64,000 nucleotides of DNA, from contig NZ_FRCF01000002.1 in NCBI RefSeq assembly GCF_900142805.1, positions 719,909 through 783,908 on the forward strand. The letters are read 5' to 3'. The notes beneath the pieces are model-generated. The model had not been told where the DNA came from. It searched no databases and was given only the letters and a program-made list of their open reading frames with translations. The DNA comes from Lacicoccus alkaliphilus DSM 16010 (GTDB lineage: Bacteria; Bacillota; Bacilli; Staphylococcales; Salinicoccaceae). This document shows, in pieces, positions 1-10,931 of this stretch; position 1 is the stretch's first letter; each line of letters opens with the position of its first letter. Position numbers and translations under genes: made by a program.

Positions 1-975
1 CTTGAATGTCGAACCCGGTTCAAAGGAATACTGGTACAGCATATTCAGCCAGCTGTTGCCGAATCCCTCCCGGGTCCTTGGATTGAAGGAAGGCCTCTGT
101 CCGTACCCGAGTATCTCGCCTGATTCAGCATCGGCCACAACCGCAAATAATTCTTCGGGTTCAAAGTGGTCCTCCATCGTGTCCAGGGAATCTTCCAGGT
201 ACAACTGGATATTGGAATCGATCGTAAGCTGAATATCCGCCCCATCTTCAGGTGCTTTCACCTCGTTCTGCGTATTCGGCACGATGTACCCCCAAATATC
301 CTGCGTATAGCCCGTGGAGCCCGCTTCGCCCGCCAATTCTTCATCGTAGGCACGTTCAAGCCCCATCTGACCTGAAAGCTCACCCGATTCCTCATCCTGT
401 TCGGCAAAACCGACCAGGTGGGAGGCAAAGTTGCCATTCGGATAAAATCTTTTAGTTTCAGAAACGAAATACAGTCCGCTGACTTCCAAATCTTCATCCT
501 GCTGAGCTGCTTCCAACGCCTGTTTCTCATTATATGAAATGTCTCTGCCCGCACGGCCGAGTTCCACCTGGAAGCGTTCGTCCTCCATCCCTTTTTCAAT
601 GCGTTCGGTGACTTCCTCTTCATCAATATCCAGCACTTCATTCAAGAGGGAGGCCACTTCTTCGACATTCGCAACATGATTGGGATATTCATCATCGATG
701 ATCAGCGCCACACGGTAAGCTTCCATATCACTTGCCAGTACGTTGCCATCCCGGTCGGTTATGTCACCGCGCTCTGCGTTGTTCACAGCCGTCCTTGTGA
801 ATTTATCATCGCCATGGGCGATCAGATCTTCGTCATCGAGGGATTTACCTATCATCAGATAGGAAAATTGCCAAAATATCAAAAGAAAAAGCACTCCTAT
901 ACCTAAATATATAAGGAGCGCACCCAGGGAAAAAGATGTAGTTCTATTCATAAACTTTACTTTAATTTTCGCCAT
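1..975 (-). CDS. pbpA: Class B penicillin-binding protein (PBP1-type division transpeptidase), C-terminus off the left edge
   Basis: Septal transpeptidase that crosslinks peptidoglycan during division, acting outside the membrane. The visible 325 residues hold a short cytoplasmic start (MAKIKVKF), one membrane segment at about 12-33, and the PBP dimerisation domain with ERGDITDRDG near 60 and TERFYPNGNFASHL-like text near 160 (here TKRFYPNGNFASHLVG). The window ends exactly at EPGSTFK, the SxxK active-site motif, so the catalytic serine is the last functional landmark present. The chosen ATG overlaps the end of ftsL by 14 bp and gives the MAK start typical of staphylococcal PBP1; a second ATG (951) would remove the cytoplasmic stub. 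It follows ftsL in the usual mraZ-rsmH-ftsL-pbp order. Truncated only by the window. Confidence 0.93.
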   Translation of the reverse strand, partial: MAKIKVKFMNRTTSFSLGALLIYLGIGVLFLLIFWQFSYLMIGKSLDDEDLIAHGDDKFTRTAVNNAERGDITDRDGNVLASDMEAYRVALIIDDEYPNHVANVEEVASLLNEVLDIDEEEVTERIEKGMEDERFQVELGRAGRDISYNEKQALEAAQQDEDLEVSGLYFVSETKRFYPNGNFASHLVGFAEQDEESGELSGQMGLERAYDEELAGEAGSTGYTQDIWGYIVPNTQNEVKAPEDGADIQLTIDSNIQLYLEDSLDTMEDHFEPEELFAVVADAESGEILGYGQRPSFNPRTREGFGNSWLNMLYQYSFEPGSTFK

Positions 976-1345
976 GTCTTTCAACAACCTTTACATTGCC
1001 ATTGTCCAGTTCCAGACCGAGCTCACCAGCTTTCTCGTAAATTCTATCATAGGATGCCAAATGTGTCACTTCCGTATTCAGCTCGTCGATTTCACCATTT
1101 GTCGTGGCGATTTCATTTTCGATGTTCGTGATTTCACTTTGCAGCTGGTATGCTTCCATCCGTAGCGATAATACAACAACTGCGGTAAGGGCAATGACAA
1201 ACATCAACACCAGGTAAATCATCGTCTCAGTCCTTCTTAAACCGACGATCTTACGTTTGGTGCGCGTTCCCCTGCCGGAGTCCCTCTGTCTCTCTTCAAA
1301 GTTTTTAGTCTCAGGTGCCACCTGTCTGTATCTTTCAACTGCCAT
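962..1345 (-). CDS. ftsL: Cell division protein FtsL
   Basis: Small bitopic division protein that joins FtsB/DivIC and the septal FtsW-PBP complex. The 127 residues show a basic cytoplasmic N-terminus (about 1-38, RTKRK), one membrane helix at about 42-62 (MIYLVLMFVIALTAVVVL) and an extracellular coiled coil with heptad-like Leu/Ile/Asn spacing (about 65-105), which is the FtsL plan. It lies between rsmH (11 bp upstream) and the transpeptidase gene, as in staphylococci. FtsL is poorly conserved in sequence, so the call rests on architecture plus position. Confidence 0.92.
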   Translation of the reverse strand: MAVERYRQVAPETKNFEERQRDSGRGTRTKRKIVGLRRTETMIYLVLMFVIALTAVVVLSLRMEAYQLQSEITNIENEIATTNGEIDELNTEVTHLASYDRIYEKAGELGLELDNGNVKVVERHGEN

Positions 1346-1356
1346 GCTATCACATC

Positions 1357-2286
1357 CTATTTTTGTTTCTCTGCAATCCGTAGTTTCGCACTTCTGGCTC
1401 TGGGATTGGTCTCCAGTTCTTCTTCATTTGCAAGGATCGGTTTACGGTTCACCCTTTTAAGGATCGGCTGATACTCTTCAGGAATGACGGGCAGGTTCCT
1501 GGGCAGATCCGGCCCTTTTTCGTATTCCACGAACATCTGCTTGCATATGCGGTCTTCCAATGAATGGAAAGTGATGACCGACACCCTCCCGTTTTTGTTC
1601 AACAGTCCGATTGCGGCTTCCAGCGACCGTTCAAAGACTCCAAGTTCATCATTTACCGCTATGCGGAGTGCCTGGAACACCCTTTTTGCCGGATGGCCTC
1701 CTGTGCGCCTGAATTTGTGGGGGATTTGTGATTTGATGATCTCAGTCAGTTCGGTTGTCGTCCTGATGTCCTGTTCTTTTCTTTTCCTTTCAATCTCCCT
1801 TGCTATCTTCTTCGAGAATTTCTCCTCGCCGTATCTGAAGAATATGCTCACAAGTGCTTCATATGAATATGTATTCACGATCTCGTACGCATCCAGGGAT
1901 TGGGATTGATCCATCCTCATATCAAGCCTTGCCTCTTTTGAATGGGAAAAACCTCTTTCGGTGATGTCGAGCTGTGGGCTGGACACCCCGAGATCGTACA
2001 TGATGCCGTCGATGCCATGGATGTTCAATTCTTCAAGTTCAGCCTTTAAATTTTCAAAATTACTGTGTACAAGTATCAGTCTTGGATCAGCCTTGAATTT
2101 CTCACGCGCATGGTTTATCGAATAAATATCCTGATCGAATGCGATCACTTTCCCGGTCGTGACTTTTCCGAGCAGATATTCGGTATGACCGCCGCCGCCC
2201 AGGGTCGCATCCACGTATACACCGTCCTCACGTACACCCAGACCGTCCACCGTTTCTTTTAATAATACCGTGTCATGTGTGAACAC
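1357..2286 (-). CDS. rsmH: 16S rRNA (cytosine-1402-N4)-methyltransferase RsmH
   Basis: S-adenosylmethionine-dependent enzyme that methylates C1402 of 16S rRNA in the small-subunit decoding centre. The 309-residue product has the usual family length. It carries the SAM-binding start [13 protein letters not shown] and [14 protein letters not shown] (about 25-40), the [12 protein letters not shown] motif near 100, and the conserved ITFHSLEDR and [10 protein letters not shown] segments near the C-terminus. It is 11 bp downstream of mraZ and 11 bp upstream of ftsL, so it is part of one transcription unit whose first gene encodes the MraZ repressor. Confidence 0.97.
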   Translation of the reverse strand: MFTHDTVLLKETVDGLGVREDGVYVDATLGGGGHTEYLLGKVTTGKVIAFDQDIYSINHAREKFKADPRLILVHSNFENLKAELEELNIHGIDGIMYDLGVSSPQLDITERGFSHSKEARLDMRMDQSQSLDAYEIVNTYSYEALVSIFFRYGEEKFSKKIAREIERKRKEQDIRTTTELTEIIKSQIPHKFRRTGGHPAKRVFQALRIAVNDELGVFERSLEAAIGLLNKNGRVSVITFHSLEDRICKQMFVEYEKGPDLPRNLPVIPEEYQPILKRVNRKPILANEEELETNPRARSAKLRIAEKQK

Positions 2287-2297
2287 ATCGTCACATC

Positions 2298-2729
2298 CTA
2301 TAAATCAAAGTCGATTAAATCCTCAGCGATATCTTCAAAGTTTTCTTCAGAATCTATATAAAAATCGGTCCATTCAGCGGTATCCCAAATTTCAATACGG
2401 TTCGAAACACCTATTATCGTGCAATCTTTTTCCAGTCCGGCATAAGTGCGTAAGTTACGGGGGATGTTGATCCTCCCCTGCTTATCCACTTCGACGACTG
2501 TTGCACCGGAGAAAAACAGTCTCATGAACTTGCGGGCGTCGCGTTTCGTAAGTGACAGGCGCTTCATGCTCTCTTCAATTCGTGACCATTCATCTTCTGT
2601 ATAGCCGAAGAGACATTTATCCAGCCCGCGGGTGATTATAAACTGATCTGATAACTCTCCGCGAAACTTGCTCGGAACAATCATCCGCCCTTTTGCATCC
2701 AGTTTATTGTTGTATTCCCCCATGAACAT
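2298..2729 (-). CDS. mraZ: Transcriptional regulator MraZ
   Basis: DNA-binding repressor of the division and cell-wall cluster. The 143 residues contain two AbrB-like SpoVT folds, each with the signature KGRM/QGRI ([13 protein letters not shown] near 14-26 and [13 protein letters not shown] near 84-96). The start is set at MFMGEY, the invariant family N-terminus; a slightly longer frame with three extra codons is open upstream but is not conserved. It is the first gene of the mraZ-rsmH-ftsL-pbp unit, and spaced GTGG repeats just upstream look like its own operator, which suggests autoregulation. Confidence 0.96.
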   Translation of the reverse strand: MFMGEYNNKLDAKGRMIVPSKFRGELSDQFIITRGLDKCLFGYTEDEWSRIEESMKRLSLTKRDARKFMRLFFSGATVVEVDKQGRINIPRNLRTYAGLEKDCTIIGVSNRIEIWDTAEWTDFYIDSEENFEDIAEDLIDFDL

Positions 2730-2758
2730 GGCCGTCACCTGCCTCTATTTATAAACTA

Positions 2759-2782
2759 CCACATTCCACCACTTTTCACCAC
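2759..2782 (-). promoter_or_regulatory. MraZ operator: three 10-bp-spaced GTGG boxes
   Basis: On the minus strand three GTGG cores start exactly 10 bp apart (the complement CCAC begins at 2759, 2769 and 2779), about 30 bp before the mraZ start codon. MraZ is known to bind helically phased short G-rich direct repeats in front of its own gene in other bacteria. The phasing and position are seen directly; binding is inferred. A TATAAT hexamer at 2806-2801 lies upstream, but no clear -35 box pairs with it. Confidence 0.7.
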
Positions 2783-2820
2783 AATTTATAAAAATTCAGC
2801 ATTATATTTCATGCATAATA

Positions 2821-2857
2821 AAAGGGCGGTTCTCCCTTACGGGAGAACCGCCCTTTT
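2821..2857 (-). terminator. Terminator after bshC
   Basis: A 16-bp GC-rich hairpin (AAAGGGCGGTTCTCCC with its complement, 4-nt loop) ends in a short T-run on the minus strand, 12 bp after the bshC stop. It separates bshC from the mraZ promoter region. Confidence 0.85.
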
Positions 2858-2868
2858 AAAGCCTGTCT

Positions 2869-4455
2869 CTACAGTGTTTTGACGATCACCAGATCAGTTG
2901 TGTATGAAAGTGGCGGGAAGCAACTGATGCCGGTCATATACTGCCACGGGTGATAGATGCGCTCATGCAGCGCGCCCCCGGGCAGCAGCCTTTCCTGTAG
3001 TTCTTTGACATCGCCCAGTTCCTTCCGCTTCTGCCGCTTCACTTCCGTCCTGTATCTGCGCTCCAGATAATCCAGCTGTTTAAGATGGTGCCTGAAGTTC
3101 GCCTCCACGATATCGGTCATGAATTCCTGGGAATTCAGGTCATGGAGGTCATCATAATGCTTTTTTGCACTTTCAGTGATTTCGTGGACTTTATTGACGA
3201 ACTCAGGGTTGATATCATCCTGCACGACCGCATTTATATAGTCGTCTGCCTGCTGATGAAAGCCGGGACCGAAAAGCAGCTGGTATTTTGATGCCATCTT
3301 TTCAAGGCGGGAGGGCATATAGGCGAACTCCATGCGTTTTGAAACGATCGGCATATCTACATCCATCACCTTGAAGACTTCATGCAGCTCCCCCCAGTAT
3401 TTCACTTCGGCGTTCCCGCCCAAAAAAACAAGCGTATTGAAAAGCATTTCCTGCATCAGCGGACGGGTGACGACATTGTTGCTGAACACTTCAGGGGAAG
3501 TTTCAAGCAGTTCAAGCAATTCTCCTTTTGTATACCGCACCCCGTCAGCGGTGAAATGCCCATCTTCATTTGATAAAAGGGTTCGTGATGTGGTTGAGCC
3601 GGTAAAGAGATGCACGTTCGTATCCGTCTGTATGACCGGCGGGATGCGGAGCGCTTCGGTGAAATCCTTCTGCCCCCGCATGAAAGCCTCATGGATGTCC
3701 CCGTGCGACTCTATCATGCGCCTGAACATCCCCTTTTCAAGCGCCCTCACCTCAGGGAGATGGCTGTTGAATATCAGCAGGCCTTCGTCTTTGAAGACAT
3801 CATGCACGAGCGCATGGAAGAGCTCTGTCCAGTAGGTGTGCCGTTCGATCATCGTTTCGACTTTGCCCTTTAAAATGAGAAGGTCTTCCCTGTCCCCGCA
3901 CAGCTCGATGATTTTATGCAACGTCTCCTTCATCACTTTTTTGTCATATTCATAGAACCCGATGCTCATATTGATGCGCAGATTCGGCTTATAAGTGACC
4001 TTCCTGCGCTTCCTGTGCATGCTGTCATAGACAAATGTATGGTTGACTTCTTCATAGTCATGGTCTTCCCCTGCGATCCAGAAGACGGGTACGGCATCAT
4101 AATCATATTTTGCCTTCACGTCTTTGGCCACGATGATCACGGACATGATTTTATGGAGGATGTAGGCCGGGCTCATGAACAATCCCGCCTGCTGGCCGCC
4201 GATGACCACACGCCTGCCCCCGGCCAGCTGCTTCAAGTTCCGCTCCTGGGGTTCGGAGATGCCGTAGCGCTCCATATCATTCCGTATGAGGTCTGCAAGT
4301 GCGGCGGTATGACCGTGTGCCGGACGTCCAATCACTTCCTCCACACTCTTTTGATTGAGTGAAAGGTTTTGGTAGTATTTCAGTATATCCTCTTCCTGTT
4401 GATTGAATTTATCGATGAAATCATCTTTAGAGAAATTCATACATTCGATTTCCAT
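2869..4455 (-). CDS. bshC: Bacillithiol biosynthesis cysteine-adding enzyme BshC
   Basis: Catalyses the last step of bacillithiol synthesis, adding cysteine to glucosaminyl-malate; bacillithiol is the main low-molecular thiol of many Bacillota. The 528-residue product matches the family length. It shows the conserved blocks VVIGGQQAGLF (about 85), VPVFWIAGEDHDYEEVNHTFVY (about 125-145), IQTDTNVHLF (about 290) and NNVVTRPLMQEMLFNT (about 345), and ends with a coiled coil before GGALHERIYHP. In staphylococci bshC also sits next to mraZ. It is transcribed alone, with its own terminator. Confidence 0.95.
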   Translation of the reverse strand: MEIECMNFSKDDFIDKFNQQEEDILKYYQNLSLNQKSVEEVIGRPAHGHTAALADLIRNDMERYGISEPQERNLKQLAGGRRVVIGGQQAGLFMSPAYILHKIMSVIIVAKDVKAKYDYDAVPVFWIAGEDHDYEEVNHTFVYDSMHRKRRKVTYKPNLRINMSIGFYEYDKKVMKETLHKIIELCGDREDLLILKGKVETMIERHTYWTELFHALVHDVFKDEGLLIFNSHLPEVRALEKGMFRRMIESHGDIHEAFMRGQKDFTEALRIPPVIQTDTNVHLFTGSTTSRTLLSNEDGHFTADGVRYTKGELLELLETSPEVFSNNVVTRPLMQEMLFNTLVFLGGNAEVKYWGELHEVFKVMDVDMPIVSKRMEFAYMPSRLEKMASKYQLLFGPGFHQQADDYINAVVQDDINPEFVNKVHEITESAKKHYDDLHDLNSQEFMTDIVEANFRHHLKQLDYLERRYRTEVKRQKRKELGDVKELQERLLPGGALHERIYHPWQYMTGISCFPPLSYTTDLVIVKTL

Positions 4456-4567
4456 GATTCTTCTCCTTTGTGACGGTAATTAATTAAAATTATAGATTTT
4501 TTCATTTCATAAAACAATTGAACTGTTCAGCAAATATAATATAATGAGGTGAAAGGAGCGAATGCTA

Positions 4568-5035
4568 ATGTTTGAAATCAAGCGTTTACCGATCAATTAC
4601 AAAACAGCTGAAGAATTCAAGAAATTCCGGGAATACGGCGCCCAGGAACTTCAGATGAAGGAAGAGCTGGAAGCCAATATGATCGATGCGGATACCGATT
4701 CACCCTTTTACGGCATCTATGTCGGGGAGAACCTCGCGGCCCGCATGTGTCTTTTGAAAAAGGAAGATACGGACCAGCCGATTTTCGAACCGCCCCATGA
4801 TTATCTGGTCATCTGGAAACTTGAGGTATTGGAGAAGTACCGCGGCCGTGGACTTGGCACGGCGATGATCGATTATGTAAAAAAACAGGGCATGCCAATC
4901 AAGGCGATCAGCCGGCAAAATGCCCGGACTTTCTTCGAAAAACACGGCTTTGAAACATTGAAGTATGATATTGAGCGCGATCTTGCAGATGACGCTTACA
5001 TCTGGTATCCGGAAGGTTACTCTTTAAAACAATAA
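4568..5035 (+). CDS. GNAT-family N-acetyltransferase
   Basis: A 155-residue GNAT-fold enzyme expected to transfer an acetyl group from acetyl-CoA to an unknown substrate. The acetyl-CoA-binding signature is visible as KLEVLEKYRGRGLGTAMIDYV (about 86-106), followed by the usual NARTFFEKHGF element. A homologue sits at the same place beside bshC and rpmF in staphylococci, where it is unnamed. I take the second ATG because the AAAGGAG ribosome site lies 9 nt ahead of it but only 3 nt from the first ATG (4562). A TTGAAC-16-TATAAT promoter is placed just upstream, leaving a very short leader. Substrate not deducible. Confidence 0.8.
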   Translation: MFEIKRLPINYKTAEEFKKFREYGAQELQMKEELEANMIDADTDSPFYGIYVGENLAARMCLLKKEDTDQPIFEPPHDYLVIWKLEVLEKYRGRGLGTAMIDYVKKQGMPIKAISRQNARTFFEKHGFETLKYDIERDLADDAYIWYPEGYSLKQ

Positions 5036-5065
5036 AAAAGATGAGCAATCAGCTCATCTTTTTTT
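5036..5065. terminator. Bidirectional terminator between the acetyltransferase gene and rpmF
   Basis: AAAAAGATGAGC, a 5-nt loop, then GCTCATCTTTTTTT. The A-run and T-run on either side let it work for both converging genes. Confidence 0.88.
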
Positions 5066-5237
5066 ACTTGCTTACTACTTCTTCACCTTTGTAACTTCCG
5101 CATTCTTTACATACACGGTGTGAAAGTTTCATTTCACCGCAGTTTGAACATTCAACCATTCCCGGCACTGAAAGTTTGATGTGCGTACGGCGTTTATTTT
5201 TACGGCTTTTAGACGTTCTTCTTTTAGGTACTGCCAT
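5064..5237 (-). CDS. rpmF: 50S ribosomal protein bL32
   Basis: A 57-residue ribosomal protein that begins [18 protein letters not shown], the canonical bL32 start, and carries a zinc-binding four-cysteine site (CSNCGE at about 30-35 and CKECGS at about 43-48). It is too short for a usual ORF length cut but unmistakable. It follows yceD by 2 bp on the minus strand, the universal yceD-rpmF pair. The presence of all four cysteines marks it as the zinc-requiring form rather than the zinc-independent paralogue. Confidence 0.97.
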   Translation of the reverse strand: MAVPKRRTSKSRKNKRRTHIKLSVPGMVECSNCGEMKLSHRVCKECGSYKGEEVVSK

Positions 5238-5239
5238 GA

Positions 5240-5758
5240 TTAATCCTCCTTTTTTTCGTCACTATCCAGTAGTGCTTTTAATTTCCCAAGCCTGGGATCG
5301 ACTTTCTCCGCACTTTCGTGCAGATGATCATCTTCATCGATGACCGTCCAGTCTTTCCCGCTTGCGGTCAGCTCTTCGCTTTTCGTATAAGCGTTTGGAA
5401 GGTTGACTATGATGAGCTCCCTGATTACAGGTTCCAAATCCAGCGTGTGAATGACGGGATGGACATTTTCTGCCAGATCATCCTCATCGTCGACCGTCTC
5501 ATCGAATATTTCCATTGACTCGACGCTGACCGGGACTTGAATTTCTTCAGATGTTCGACTATCGAGCATGTTGATGATTGAATCAATACTGAGCTGTACA
5601 TGAAATTGATCCCTCTGTACAAGCACTTCACCTTTGACATAGGCCGATTCCACAGAGACGACATCCCTGCGATCCGTTAAGTCATGAATATTGAGTTCAC
5701 CATCAAATTCAACCGCTTCATCATTAAATTTTCTTAATTGAGACAGTGTCCATTTCAT
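5240..5758 (-). CDS. yceD: YceD family (DUF177) protein
   Basis: Conserved partner of rpmF, linked in other bacteria to 23S rRNA accumulation; its exact biochemical role is unsettled. The 172-residue product starts [19 protein letters not shown], has an acidic middle ([12 protein letters not shown]) and the conserved C-terminal [12 protein letters not shown] near 155-167. The usual cysteine pair of many DUF177 proteins is replaced by SRTSEE here. The ATG was chosen because GAGGTG lies 6 nt upstream; a GTG three codons earlier is too close to that site. It forms an operon with rpmF. Confidence 0.9.
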   Translation of the reverse strand: MKWTLSQLRKFNDEAVEFDGELNIHDLTDRRDVVSVESAYVKGEVLVQRDQFHVQLSIDSIINMLDSRTSEEIQVPVSVESMEIFDETVDDEDDLAENVHPVIHTLDLEPVIRELIIVNLPNAYTKSEELTASGKDWTVIDEDDHLHESAEKVDPRLGKLKALLDSDEKKED

Positions 5759-5871
5759 ACTCTTCACCTCTTATTGAGCACAAAAAATATTGTACATTTT
5801 ATGGGGATGTATGTCAAGTTATTTTCTTAACAGATTGTTTGCTACAATAAAGACCAAAGGGGGGATTTGAT

Positions 5872-8034
<2,163 letters not shown>

Positions 8035-8096
8035 AAAAAACCTCTTTTCATTTTCAGACGATATACGATACTATAAGTACCAGGAGTTGATAGTCA

Positions 8097-8468
8097 ATGC
8101 AAAAGTTCATCCAGCTCGGTGAGGGCTACGGAGATGTCTTCGAACTCGAGGCACTCATCCAAAATAATCATCAGCGCATCAAATCAGGCATCTATCTGCA
8201 TGTGGAAGGCAAACCTTCCACTTTCATCCTTGTCATGGCCCCGGTGCGCGGGAATTTCCAGGCGCTCTACACCATTTACCAGGGCATACCCATGACGAGC
8301 AAAAGCAGGCAAAAATACAAAATCATCAATGAAAACCTGGAAAAATACAACATCAGCAAAGTCGAGATGACGACGAGGGACCCCGGTGATTTCCATGACC
8401 GGACACAATACTTCCAGTATATGCTCGGTGTGCTCAGACTGAACAACCTGATCCCGCCGTTGTCTTAA
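8097..8468 (+). CDS. Conserved Bacillota protein of unknown function (next to ylbG)
   Basis: A 123-residue soluble-looking protein with an AGGAG ribosome site 10 nt upstream. It starts MQKFIQLGEGYGDVFELEALI and contains alternating hydrophobic strands (GIYLHVEGKPSTFILVMAPVRGNFQALYTIYQGI). A gene of this type stands between rsmD/coaD and ylbG in staphylococci; database labels such as methylthioribose kinase exist for similar sequences, but no kinase motif is visible here and I do not support that name. Its stop overlaps the end of converging ylbG by 4 bp. Confidence 0.7.
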   Translation: MQKFIQLGEGYGDVFELEALIQNNHQRIKSGIYLHVEGKPSTFILVMAPVRGNFQALYTIYQGIPMTSKSRQKYKIINENLEKYNISKVEMTTRDPGDFHDRTQYFQYMLGVLRLNNLIPPLS

Positions 8469-8728
8469 ATGACCCTGTAATCCCTGGCTTCATGGTTTTC
8501 CCGATCGTATTCCCTTTTAATGTTCGGGTATTGTGAGACAATGATATCAGAGACATACTTGAGTCTCTCCAGTTCTTTTATTGTTTGAGAGACATCGGAT
8601 TCGTCAATATATAATAATAAGTACTTCTTGTCTTTATTTACATATATCAGATGGCCGTAGCGTTTTAATTGTCGGATGAATTTATTTTGTTTAAAATAAA
8701 TGTAAATGCCGAGGCGTTTCTTTAACAT
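8465..8728 (-). CDS. ylbG: YlbG / UPF0298 family protein
   Basis: An 87-residue small protein of the UPF0298 family, function unknown. It shows the characteristic pattern of a short strand (RLGIYIYFKQ), a basic helix (RQLKRYGHLIYVNKDKKYLLLYID) and a second ferredoxin-like half (TIKELERLKYVSDIIVSQYP). The open frame continues 25 codons further upstream, but the ATG used here has GGTGG 7 nt ahead and fits family length. It lies beside ylbF-type genes as in Bacillus and staphylococci. Confidence 0.85.
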   Translation of the reverse strand: MLKKRLGIYIYFKQNKFIRQLKRYGHLIYVNKDKKYLLLYIDESDVSQTIKELERLKYVSDIIVSQYPNIKREYDRENHEARDYRVI

Positions 8729-8833
8729 GTTCATACCACCCATCTGTTTGTGTTCGTATAAAGATATCATACCATCTTGGAAACAATTTTTTAACAGTAT
8801 CATTTAAGATTGAGTCATTGGAGGATATTTAAA

Positions 8834-9754
8834 ATGAGAAAATGTATCAAGGGTTTAATGACGGCGGCAGGAATAACCGGCGGAATCATCGGCGGGTTAT
8901 GGCTGGGGACGAAACTTACAACCGAAACGAAAGTACAGCACATCAAGCCTTATTTCAAAAGACGCTCCCCATACATCTTCGCCCATCGCGGCGCCATGGG
9001 GCTCGCCCCCGAACATACGAAACTTGCTTTCGACAAAGCAAATGAATTCAACGTTGATGGATTTGAAATCGATATCCGCCTGACCAGGGATGAAGAGATC
9101 GTCGTATTGCATGATGCATATGTGGATCGTACTTCAGACGGCGCCGGACGTGTCAGCAACCTGACACTCGCTGAATTGAAGCAGCTGGATTTCGGCCACC
9201 ATTTCAGGGATGTCGAAGGCAATACACCATTCCGGGGCCATCCGGACGCCAATGTGCTCACTTTGAGGGAGCTGATTGAGAACTATCCGGATAAACTGAT
9301 CAACATCGAAATCAAGGACAGGCCCGAAACCTACGAGGGGAGTCTCATGCCGACGGTGCTGTACCGCCTGATCAAAGAGCTCGGTGTGGAAGACCGTGTA
9401 CTTGTGACAAGCTTCCACGATGCGCAGATCAACAGATTCAGGCTTTACTCCGGGGATGAAATTGCACTCGGTGCCGGTAAAGATCAGGTGAAGAAAGCTT
9501 ATTTAAGCTTCAAATCCGGGTTCAGCCACTTGTATCAGCCGGACGCGGACACCTTCCAGATCCCCGTGGATATGAAAGGCTACCCTCTCGACAGTGAAAG
9601 GTTCATCGCTTTCCTGCAGAACCTGAATGTAGCGGTCGGCTACTGGGTGGTCAACGATATGGACAAAATGGATGAACTGATCCAAAAAGGCGCACATACG
9701 ATTGTGACCGACTTCCCCGACATCAGTCACCACCTGTTGAACCAGAGATATTAA
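8834..9754 (+). CDS. Membrane-anchored glycerophosphodiester phosphodiesterase
   Basis: Hydrolyses glycerophosphodiesters to glycerol 3-phosphate and an alcohol. The 306 residues begin with a basic stub and a glycine-rich hydrophobic segment (LMTAAGITGGIIGGLWLG, about 8-25), likely a signal anchor that places the enzyme outside. The GDPD catalytic set is clear: FAHRGAMGLAPEHT near 50-63, FEIDIRLTRDEEIVVLHD near 80-98, and NIEIKDR near 160. It has TTGGAGGA 8 nt before the ATG and a terminator right after the stop. The same gene is present at this locus in staphylococci. Confidence 0.88.
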   Translation: MRKCIKGLMTAAGITGGIIGGLWLGTKLTTETKVQHIKPYFKRRSPYIFAHRGAMGLAPEHTKLAFDKANEFNVDGFEIDIRLTRDEEIVVLHDAYVDRTSDGAGRVSNLTLAELKQLDFGHHFRDVEGNTPFRGHPDANVLTLRELIENYPDKLINIEIKDRPETYEGSLMPTVLYRLIKELGVEDRVLVTSFHDAQINRFRLYSGDEIALGAGKDQVKKAYLSFKSGFSHLYQPDADTFQIPVDMKGYPLDSERFIAFLQNLNVAVGYWVVNDMDKMDELIQKGAHTIVTDFPDISHHLLNQRY

Positions 9755-9756
9755 TA

Positions 9757-9786
9757 TAAAACCCCTTCTCTTGAAGGGGTTTTTAT
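9757..9786 (+). terminator. Terminator after the GDPD gene
   Basis: AAACCCCTTC / GAAGGGGTTT hairpin with a 3-nt loop followed by TTTTATTTT, starting 3 bp after the stop codon. Confidence 0.88.
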
Positions 9787-9829
9787 TTTGTACCGTACAA
9801 CGCATGCTATCGAGGACTGCCCCGGCTTC

Positions 9830-9863
9830 AAAAAATCCCGGCCCTCCGTTTTAGGAGGCCGGG
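9830..9863 (-). terminator. Terminator after ylbF
   Basis: CCCGGCCTCC-type hairpin followed on the minus strand by TTTTTT, 17 bp after the ylbF stop. Confidence 0.85.
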
Positions 9864-9879
9864 AGTGTATATAATGAAA

Positions 9880-10317
9880 TCAGCTGGCACATGAGCATCC
9901 GCCGCCGGTTGAACAGCCGCCGGATGAGTCTCTGGTGAAGAACGGATTGTCACTGACAATATTGACATTATCACTGATGTCTTCGCTGATATGGAAGAGC
10001 ACTTCATCGAGCAGTTCCTGGAGCTGGTACTCCGCCCGCCTGTATTCCATGACTACCGGGTGTAAATCCAATTTCTTTTTGTACTGATTGACTTCCCTTC
10101 TTTTTACAGTGAAATCGGGATGGTATTTGCCAAAGCGCTGTACTTCTTCGAAGTCCTCTTTCAGTTTTTTGAAGTTCGAAATGATTTCCAGAACTTCCGG
10201 ATCATTATCCATAAGATGACTATATTTACAAAATCGCTTGAACTCTTCAGTCTGGGTAATCATGTCATTCAGATGGTCGAGCTGATCGAACATTGTCAGT
10301 TCCTGCAGTGTATTCAT
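9880..10317 (-). CDS. ylbF: YlbF, Y-complex (RicF) protein with C-terminal cysteine cluster
   Basis: In Bacillus YlbF (RicF) joins YmcA and YaaT in the iron-sulfur-containing Y-complex that controls RNase Y-dependent mRNA processing. The 145-residue product has the all-helical YlbF/YmcA domain (about 5-110, with FKRFCKYSHLMDNDPEVLEIISNF) and ends in a glycine/cysteine tail, SSGGCSTGGGCSCAS, that supplies three cysteines suitable for a cluster. The ATG has AGAGGTGA just upstream; the longer TTG-initiated frame overlaps that site. It is a single-gene unit with its own terminator. Confidence 0.88.
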   Translation of the reverse strand: MNTLQELTMFDQLDHLNDMITQTEEFKRFCKYSHLMDNDPEVLEIISNFKKLKEDFEEVQRFGKYHPDFTVKRREVNQYKKKLDLHPVVMEYRRAEYQLQELLDEVLFHISEDISDNVNIVSDNPFFTRDSSGGCSTGGGCSCAS

Positions 10318-10442
10318 AAAATCACCTCTCAATTCATAGTATCAGACTTCATTATTCTTTGCGACACTGAAATTCTATTTGCAACTATCAAGTTTATAGA
10401 TTAAAATTGAATTAATGTTATTAATGCTAGGGAGGAAATTTC

Positions 10443-10799
10443 ATGATTTTCGAAAACTCTGGTCTTGAGAAAATGATCGTGCCTCAAGATGTCTTACAAA
10501 ATATTATGAACAAAAACGGCTGGGTACTTGGCGGCTCATGGGATTATGAGCGTATGACCTTTGATTATAAGTATGAGATACCTGAAGGCATATTTTATCT
10601 CCGCCTGCCGGGGTATGCGATTGAAGGGGATGTCGGTGCAAGGAATGCCAAACTCCAGCTGATGGATCCGTATATGGGGAAACATTATTTCCCGACAGGC
10701 CTTGAATACGGGGCCGATGAAAACTTCCCGGAAAGAATCGTTGAACATGCAGTCAACAATCTGCGCACTGTCACCAAGGATTTACAGGAACTGCTCTAA
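10443..10799 (+). CDS. YugN-like family protein
   Basis: A 118-residue protein of the YugN-like family, no known function. Recognisable text includes GLEKMIVPQDVLQNIM (about 7-22), GGSWDYERMTFDYKYE (about 30-45) and the C-terminal GLEYGADENFPERIVEHAVNNL (about 80-101). A GGGAGG ribosome site lies 7 nt before the ATG. It is divergent from ylbF and closed by a strong terminator, so it is transcribed alone. Similar genes occur beside the heme A/cta region in staphylococci. Confidence 0.8.
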   Translation: MIFENSGLEKMIVPQDVLQNIMNKNGWVLGGSWDYERMTFDYKYEIPEGIFYLRLPGYAIEGDVGARNAKLQLMDPYMGKHYFPTGLEYGADENFPERIVEHAVNNLRTVTKDLQELL

Positions 10800-10816
10800 A
10801 CCGTTCATCCTAATAT

Positions 10817-10853
10817 AAAAGCCTCAAATCTTTTTGAAGATTTGAGGCTTTTT
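10817..10853 (+). terminator. Terminator after the YugN-like gene
   Basis: AAAGCCTCAAATCTT with its complement around a short loop, then TTTTTA. Confidence 0.88.
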
Positions 10854-10866
10854 ATGTCGTTCCAGC

Positions 10867-10900
10867 GAAAACGCCCGGGCTCATATCAGAGCCCGGGCGT
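10867..10900 (-). terminator. Terminator of the ctaG-DUF420 unit
   Basis: ACGCCCGGGCTC / GAGCCCGGGCGT hairpin with a 6-nt loop, then TTTTC on the minus strand, about 30 bp after the DUF420 stop. Confidence 0.8.
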
Positions 10901-10931
10901 GATCGTAATCATTTTTCGTTCATATTGCATC

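Noticed and set aside
3332..3835. 167-codon plus-strand frame inside bshC
   Set aside because: Serine-rich antisense shadow; bshC motifs on the other strand are complete.
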